Assembly: GCA_033807775.1 (NCBI GenBank)
Contig: CM066325.1
Coordinates: 16,859,301-16,923,300, forward strand
Source: Saussurea involucrata
Taxonomy: Eukaryota > Streptophyta > Magnoliopsida > Asterales > Asteraceae
DNA: 64,000 nucleotides
Direction: 5' to 3'
The notes under the pieces were generated by a model. It was not told where the DNA came from and did not search any database. It worked only from the letters and a program-made list of their open reading frames with translations. The position numbers and the translations under genes were made by a program. The stretch's first letter is position 1, and each line of letters starts with the position of its first letter. Below, piece by piece: positions 57,473-64,000 of the stretch.

Positions 57473-57712
57473 ACTCGCGATTGTGACACGGCGAGAGTTA
57501 CCATGTCACAATCGCTGTGTCACTCTCGCCCGCTACCCAAAATGCCCACGGTACAATCTCGGCGGAAGTGACACTGCGAAAGTGACATTGTCACTCTCGC
57601 GAGTGTCATACTCGCTGGATCTCTAAAACTCTCGGTACATTCTTAGCGAAAGTGACACTGCGAAAGTGACCATGTCACTCTCGCGAGTGTCATACTCGCT
57701 AGACTTGTACCG
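57473..57712. repeat. Inverted and tandem GTGACA/TGTCAC repeats in LTR B
   Basis: Units such as gcgaaagtgacactgcgaaa and ctcgcgagtgtcatactcgc recur about every 75 bases and pair with each other in inverted orientation, predicting stable hairpins near the 5' side of the LTR in element sense. The start of the same array is visible in the right LTR at 63940-64000. Confidence 0.85.
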
Positions 57713-57849
57713 AGTCCAAACTTGGCCAATTTCTAGAGAGATCCAATTAGCATTACGTGTCCCACCTTCCAATGCATCACTTTGTCCTTCTAAAAAAAAT
57801 CTAAATGGACTTATTTACAAATTTGAGTTAGAATTTTCGGGGTGTTACA

Positions 57850-60800
57850 ATCCTCCCAACCTTATAAAGATTTTGTCCTCGAAATCTAGTTCTCACACAA
57901 TCAATGGCTACTACGCCCTAACACATTCCAAGTCCCCCCCCCGGTTTCAACCCGGTTCAAATTTACTTCCCAAAGAATTGCCCATAACGGCTTCTCGGTA
58001 ATGCTCACAACAATTCCCGCTTACGCGTAAACACTTACATCCACTTAAAGGCCTAATTTCCTAGAATGGTCTCCGACCACCACACTTAAGTTGCCTCCCA
58101 ACCTTAAGTGATCCATACCATTCTAACGACAGATTCGAACTTCCCAAACATACCACATTCACATGTTTTCAGATTTTCTCTCTAGACCAACTCAACGTTT
58201 AACCACCACCAACATCAACCAAAACTTCAGAATCCTCAAATAATTCCACTACTGAATTAGCATTCGCTCTATGCGGATTCCATCGATTCAACACCAACGG
58301 TCTTCATTGCCTCGACCATTACACAATCCCAAAGGTGTGTCTAATCATTAATCATACAATCGACAGGTTTTCGTACCACACATGGAAAGTTATTTCACTA
58401 AAGCCTCTTATCACAATCGAGCATCTTAAGGCTACTACAACCATTACCATCATTTCATTTAAAATCGGACTCCATCATCCGAATACGCTAACGATTTCCG
58501 ACCTCAAACCAGCAAAGGTTGACACCTAGTTATACCACCAAACTCGGAACTCTAACAGGACCCCACACACGAGTTCCATTTACCGAGGTTTCCACAAAAC
58601 TAGGGTTGTTACTGAAACGTCTATACGAACCTCGCACTACGTTACCGCAAGTCTAACACTTCAATTACCACAAACACATTTACTTTGCTACCGACATCAT
58701 CCGGCCCATAATACCAACACGCGTGGAATACTCAAACTTCCACTGTCGAAATGCTACACGCACTTACCCTTAACTGGGTTACTTACTCTTTCCAGGGTTC
58801 TAACGAGTTCAAGGTTTTCGAGTGCGTTATTCAATAAATATGTCAATTAATCAAAACCATTCACAAAATATTTTCAATACTAAGATTTTCATATCAAATA
58901 CACCGTACGTACAAAACTACTACTATCAGTTCGGTAGTTACGTAAAACTGGACACGCTCGTCCCACATATGAAAATCATGTTGAAAATTATTTCATTGCA
59001 GTTCAGTTTACCCACAAAACGCAAAAGCGTAATAAACAATTTCTTTAAAACGAACCGACACGGTTCTAGTATGGATTGACTCATGACATGCACGTAAAGT
59101 AACTGTCCACTTTAAACGGTGTGCAACACATTTTCACACGTACTTCAAAAGTAGCCCAAACGGCCATTGTCTCAAAATTCTTTTCCGACCATTAATTGGT
59201 ATGGAACAAGGTTCTCTAACAAAATTTGCGCGCGTCAGTTTATTATACGAAACAAGGAAACGATGCTTAATTACACCTCAGCCAAAACACAAAACAGCTG
59301 GTATAGGCTCCAAATTTAAAGACAAAAACCAATCTGTTTCCATTCTTTGAAAGTACCGACTTAAAACATCATAAAACTTCAAATAGGGGTAGGCATGCAA
59401 GCTTGTAACACTTCCATTAGGAATTTTATTGAAACGAAAAGACATGCATCAAACAGTTCGCGACCAAATTTCCAAAAGGGTAAACTCTTTAAATCAATTT
59501 CTCAAAATTTCCCATCCGGTCCTATAATGCCATTTGAATAAAACGTCTTTGGCAACTTGCACACAACAATGCATTTTTTTCTAAAACAGATGAGGAAATA
59601 AGTGTTAATAGTTAGTTGACATCAAAAGGGTTCAACTTATTTTCAAATCCCAAATTGTACCAACGGTGTGCGTCAATGTTCAAAACATAAGAAATTACAC
59701 GCACCATAGTTTTATACAACAATTTTCTAAAATCTTCATCACGAAGCATTTCCTCAAGGTTTCGCACTTGGAACACAAAACATCAAAACGTAATTGCCTA
59801 AAATATATTTGTCAAAAATACTCCAAGTACATATTTCCTCCAAACCAAAAGGCTTTCCATTTTCCAAAATACTCGGCAAAATCAAAATTGACCAATGTCA
59901 ATGACTCATACATTTGTGTTTTCAAAATGTACTAAAAGGAGAACTATGCATGATTTCCACAACACCAAAACACCCTTTGACCGAATGGTCAACAATTATA
60001 CAATGAGTTAATAAAATAATTTAACTCACGATTCGTTCAACAAAGTGACGAGAAACAATGGTTACCAAGCTATGCATACCCCTAAGTCGATATAATACGT
60101 TTTACATAAAAACGGTAATAAACATTTAACTGACCAAAGGCGCACCAAACAATTTATTGTGAAATGTCACCAAAAATGTTCTTTCATGCATCACATAAGT
60201 CACGTATAAATCAATCCATACACCGAACTATTTGCAATGAAATACTTAGTAACACAAACCTTTAAAAGAAAAGTTACGCGACACTAGAGTTCCAAACTCA
60301 CTTCTTCTTAGTCGCCTTATGGCATAAAATTAACTTTTCTCAACAAAACTCGAGTGGGACCAAATGCCCAACATAATTCGTAAACTTTTCACGTAAGAAA
60401 TTAAAGCTTGCACCTTGTGAAATTGTACTCACACGACTCAACATGTCGTAAAACAAACTCCATGAACCTCAACGAACTCAATGACTCCAAGTCAATAAAA
60501 CAGCGCTAAAACATCATGCTTCCAAAGCCAAATTGCTATAAGCAAAATCATAAATGAGACGCCAAAATCTCAAAAATCCCCCTTTCTAGGGTAATACCAC
60601 ATAAACGACATTGTTTAACAGCTCACATTAAACAAAATTCCCAAAATAACTTCACATAGACAAAATGGAAAAATAACTTTCCGTCCAAACTCTAACATAT
60701 GTGGAGGAGATCCAATGTTAAAGTCACAAGCCGTAGTTATTGCCCAACATCTCAAGCATCATAAAAAATACGATTGTCATTACATTCAAAACAAATGTTG

Positions 60801-61574
60801 AACAATAGTGAAGTAAGGCAAAACAAATCCCGGCGGAGTTTGCAACTCTCGCAATAAAATGGTTTCATGCACGTTAAAAACCATGATTCGAAATCTTGTG
60901 TGTGTGCTAAACATTTTCCAAAATTCATAACACAATCCATAGAAGGATTGGAAACACAAGAAATAGTTAATGCAATTTATTTTCAAAATAAACTTGTGCA
61001 TGACTTAGCCGGCATTCAACGTCTCAACTCATACTCCCCCAAATCCCTCCGGTCCACTATTGTCATCCGGATTTTCAAACCTCTTAAGGCAAGTTGGGGG
61101 ATACATCAATTAACCTTACGGTTTTTTTCCTCCAATCAAAGTCGGGTCAATAAGCCTATGGTTCTAGCCCAACCATTAATCTCGACCCGAAACGGTCTAC
61201 ATAAAGCAAACATCATGCTTATCGTCACTCCAAGTGACTAACACTAGAATTGTCCATCCATTCCAACGACTACTAGCTTATCACCTCTTTCACTACCCCA
61301 ACGATCATCACAAGAAAGCAATTCAAGCATGCACATGTACTAGTAGGTTCACCATGACACTGGCCAGGTGTCACTATGAACGAACCGTACATGATTATCC
61401 TTGCTACTCTCGACGTGATTCTCGTTTCTAACAACATCCATTGATCCCAAAACATCCTATCTTAAAGTGCTCAAAGGTGAATTTCGCTCTCATTTACTTA
61501 CACAGACACTAGTTTGAGTCTAGGTATCTAAAATTAACACCTAAATCTCTCAAACTTATGCTCTGATACCAACT
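57850..61574 (-). other. Interior of LARD-like element B
   Basis: 3.7 kb without retroelement protein motifs; aligns by eye over its length with the interior of element A, from the purine tract to the primer site. Confidence 0.7.
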
Positions 61575-64000
61575 TGTGACACCCTCAAATTTGGAAAGAG
61601 CAACTAATTTAAAATTTTCGATATTACATCCGAAACAATAGGTAAAATACCTCCAATTACAAACAATGGTTATCTCCAAGTAATACATACTACACAAGTC
61701 TCATTACCAAGACTAAACCCACTTCGAACATTACTAGATCCAAATACAATTGCTACTTCCCAAGGGTAAATGCGGAAAATATAACTTAAGCTATTCACCT
61801 CTCCTGCACATTACTAGAACTCGCCACTTCACAATGTAGCTAGAGCTACCCCAACCTGAGCCTGTTGCACATGCCGACAAATAAAAAGGGTTAAGGCTTA
61901 CGCCTAGTGAGTTCAAGCATTTTATCATGACTATATAAAATCATAAATCGACAATTAATAATCCTAGTCATGATTTAAATAAATCTTTTAATGAAAGCTT
62001 GCGACAAAGACTATCATTTCCAAAAAGATTTCCCAAACGGCATAAATGACTCATTTTCCAACGCACTCAAAATCCATGGGAATCCTTCCCAAAAGTGTAA
62101 ACCGTTTTCCCAAAAATGAGTTACAATCCTAACTCACTCAAATACGTGAATAATTCTAGTTTTAGGCAAAACCTTCAAACACGGTTGACAATATGTACTC
62201 AACCCTTAAAACATGGAAATCATCCATTAAATATAACTCTTTATTTAAAACATAATACGAAGCAATACTCACGCAACCGTAAAATGTAATAAAGATCAAC
62301 TACCATAAACGGGGGAGACCCGTATCCGTTGAAGGTGGAGGTAACACATAAGTATACCACTCATACAACGTTCATCGCACAACTGGAGTAGAGATTACAA
62401 GTTACGTTATGCCTATCTCTGCCTCCCAACGAAATCGGGAATTACCACATACGTCTGGCCTATTCCACGACTCTGCTCTACGAAACCCAGTTACACCGTA
62501 ATTGAGGATACACCTTGACATCTACCTACTTGGTAACGCCTCAAGGCCCGACACATCGGGACTACCTCCAAGGTATACATCCCGAAGGCATGGATCGATA
62601 CACAAACCTCCAAGGTAAGTGCCCAAGACTATATCCTCCATGTGCCTACTGGAAAGTCACGGTCATAAATCATGAATACCGAGGTCCAACCCCGAGATAC
62701 CCAACCGACCATTACCGACGACTGACTAACATGCCTATGGATCCAAATGCAATACATTCTAAACGACATGCCTATACCAGAGGGACTCACTCACCCAAGC
62801 ATGTAAATATTCAACAACGTGCAATAAATGCAAAACGGTGCAATAAAAGCAACCCATCAACAAGACTCCACATTGAGCCATTTAAATCGGACAAATGTTC
62901 CCAAGACTTACTCACAGTCAAAACCGAGCAAAGTGCTCCAAGTTTGCTAGACCCATACGTCGGTCAAAATACATTTAAACTTTGTTTAGGCAAGCTATAC
63001 TTCAAAATCATCATTAACCCCAAAACTCATCACGGGTTAAACAAAAAGGGTTTCCCAAAGGACTCATACCCTTATAATTCTCAAAATGACACATAACACT
63101 TAAAAGTGTATTCCCCAATTGGTTTACAAAATCATTTACACATATATGATTAAACCATCAATTAAACCTCATTTTGAGCAAATAATCTTTTAAAGACAAT
63201 TTATGGTTTCTAACCATCCAAACATCCAAAAGCCCCAAATATGGGTGTTTTACACATTTATAAAGATAAACACTTCAAAAGAGTTAAATCAACCAAATAA
63301 CTCAACCACATACGTTTTCAAGTAAAACACACACATATTTGTAAAATACTCATTTTGGCATGTACAACGTTTTCGTAAAGTAACTTGAACTCACCTTGCT
63401 AGATTTAAACTAAATCTAGAGTTCTCCAAACGTATGCTCCTTTGATGAAGTTTGCATCCTCAAGCCAAAACTTCCAAAACCTAGATTTATGAATTCCCAA
63501 CCATCAATAATACGATCCAACCATAAGGAATCATCATCCACCCATAACATAACCAAAATACCCATCTTATACCAAACCCTAGTTTGAAGATGAAGAAAAC
63601 GAGATTCCCTTACCCAATCAACACTAAAATCGATCCACAACATCACAAGATGGAAAGAATATGAAATCAACAACAATAACAACTATTGGGTAGGGAGAAA
63701 TTACCTTAACCATTTGAATCTTCCCAATAACTCTTAATCTCCACAAAAGCTCCAAGCTTCCAAATATGCTCATCAGATGAGGAAGAGGGTTTGATTACAA
63801 ACTTAGATGGTGAAGAAATGAGGAAGGAGAGGGGAGGGGATGGTGTTTCTTGAGAGAAATCGGCTGAGAGAGAGTTGAGAGTGAGAATGAAAATGAAAGA
63901 GGCTGAAAGTCGTGGGTTTAAAACACCCTGGAGTCCGCTCGCGATTGTGACACGGCGAGAGTGACCGTGTCACAATCGCCGTGTCACTCTCGCCCGCTAC

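Larger units (their letters stand above)
55102..64000 (-). mobile_element. LARD-like LTR retrotransposon B, right LTR cut by the window edge
   Basis: Left LTR 55102-57849 (2748 bp, TGTGACACCC to GGGTGTTACA). Right LTR starts at 61575, exactly 6473 bases later, and runs to the edge. Minus-strand primer site TTGGTATCAGAGC is at 61560-61572 and a purine tract at 57850-57864, so it reads leftward like element A. The LTR pair shows about 20 differences by eye, so it is young. It carries no gag-pol. Frames that recur in both LTRs (56042 and 62515; 56943 and 63416) are by-products of LTR identity. Confidence 0.88.

Overview
The window is nuclear DNA of a flowering plant, most likely a eudicot of the Asteraceae. 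The evidence is single-exon G-type lectin receptor kinases, a TIR-NBS-LRR fragment, a GRF zinc-finger gene, and a dense layer of LTR retrotransposons, LINE, SINE, hAT, PIF/Harbinger and Mutator-like elements. The family assignment rests on the style of the TNL leucine-rich repeats and of the LTR termini; it is inference. No prokaryotic feature, CRISPR array, rRNA or functional tRNA gene was seen. Host genes are few: an AT-hook-like small basic protein at the left edge (minus), a two-exon GRF zinc-finger protein (about 4.2-4.6 kb, plus), an intact G-type lectin receptor kinase (15.5-17.9 kb, minus), and its tandem paralogue broken by one 8-bp insertion (21.1-23.5 kb, minus). A 5'-truncated TNL pseudogene lies at 36.2-37.85 kb, and a 40-bp scrap of a third receptor kinase at 55.1 kb.

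Layout. 0-4.8 kb: edge gene, its TC-rich upstream region, single Mutator-like ends, GRF gene. 4.9-12.3 kb: nested Copia remains. The 3' half of one Copia (extra 3' ORF plus LTR) abuts the pol gene of a second Copia, and that pol is split inside its reverse-transcriptase YVDD codons by a solo LTR with a GTAGA duplication. 12.3-24.7 kb: the receptor-kinase pair, separated by a hAT element with a perfect 8-bp target duplication and 76-bp internal repeats; a tRNA-derived SINE with a 15-bp duplication lies upstream of the second kinase. 25.3-27.3 kb: a second solo LTR and a hAT-like MITE. 27.7-36.1 kb: a coding-free LTR retrotransposon (LARD-like) fused to the TNL fragment. 38.4-42.4 kb: a degenerate LINE with a 13-bp duplication, inside hAT-like repeats. 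43.7-48.0 kb: a Mutator-like element (9-bp duplication) holding a PIF/Harbinger element that itself holds another Mutator-like MITE, plus a separate Harbinger MITE in its right terminal repeat. 48.1-48.4 kb: a 360-bp TRIM. 50.0-52.6 kb: a truncated Copia. 53.9-54.6 kb: a Harbinger MITE. 55.1-64.0 kb: a second LARD-like element running off the window edge, inserted in the receptor-kinase scrap.

How parts relate: the two receptor kinases are tandem paralogues with matching upstream regions, and a (TA)38 tract in the second sits where the first has its TATA box. Most of the remaining sequence is understandable as ordered insertions, because many target-site duplications can still be read. All comparisons were made by eye; identities and ages are approximate and no database was searched.
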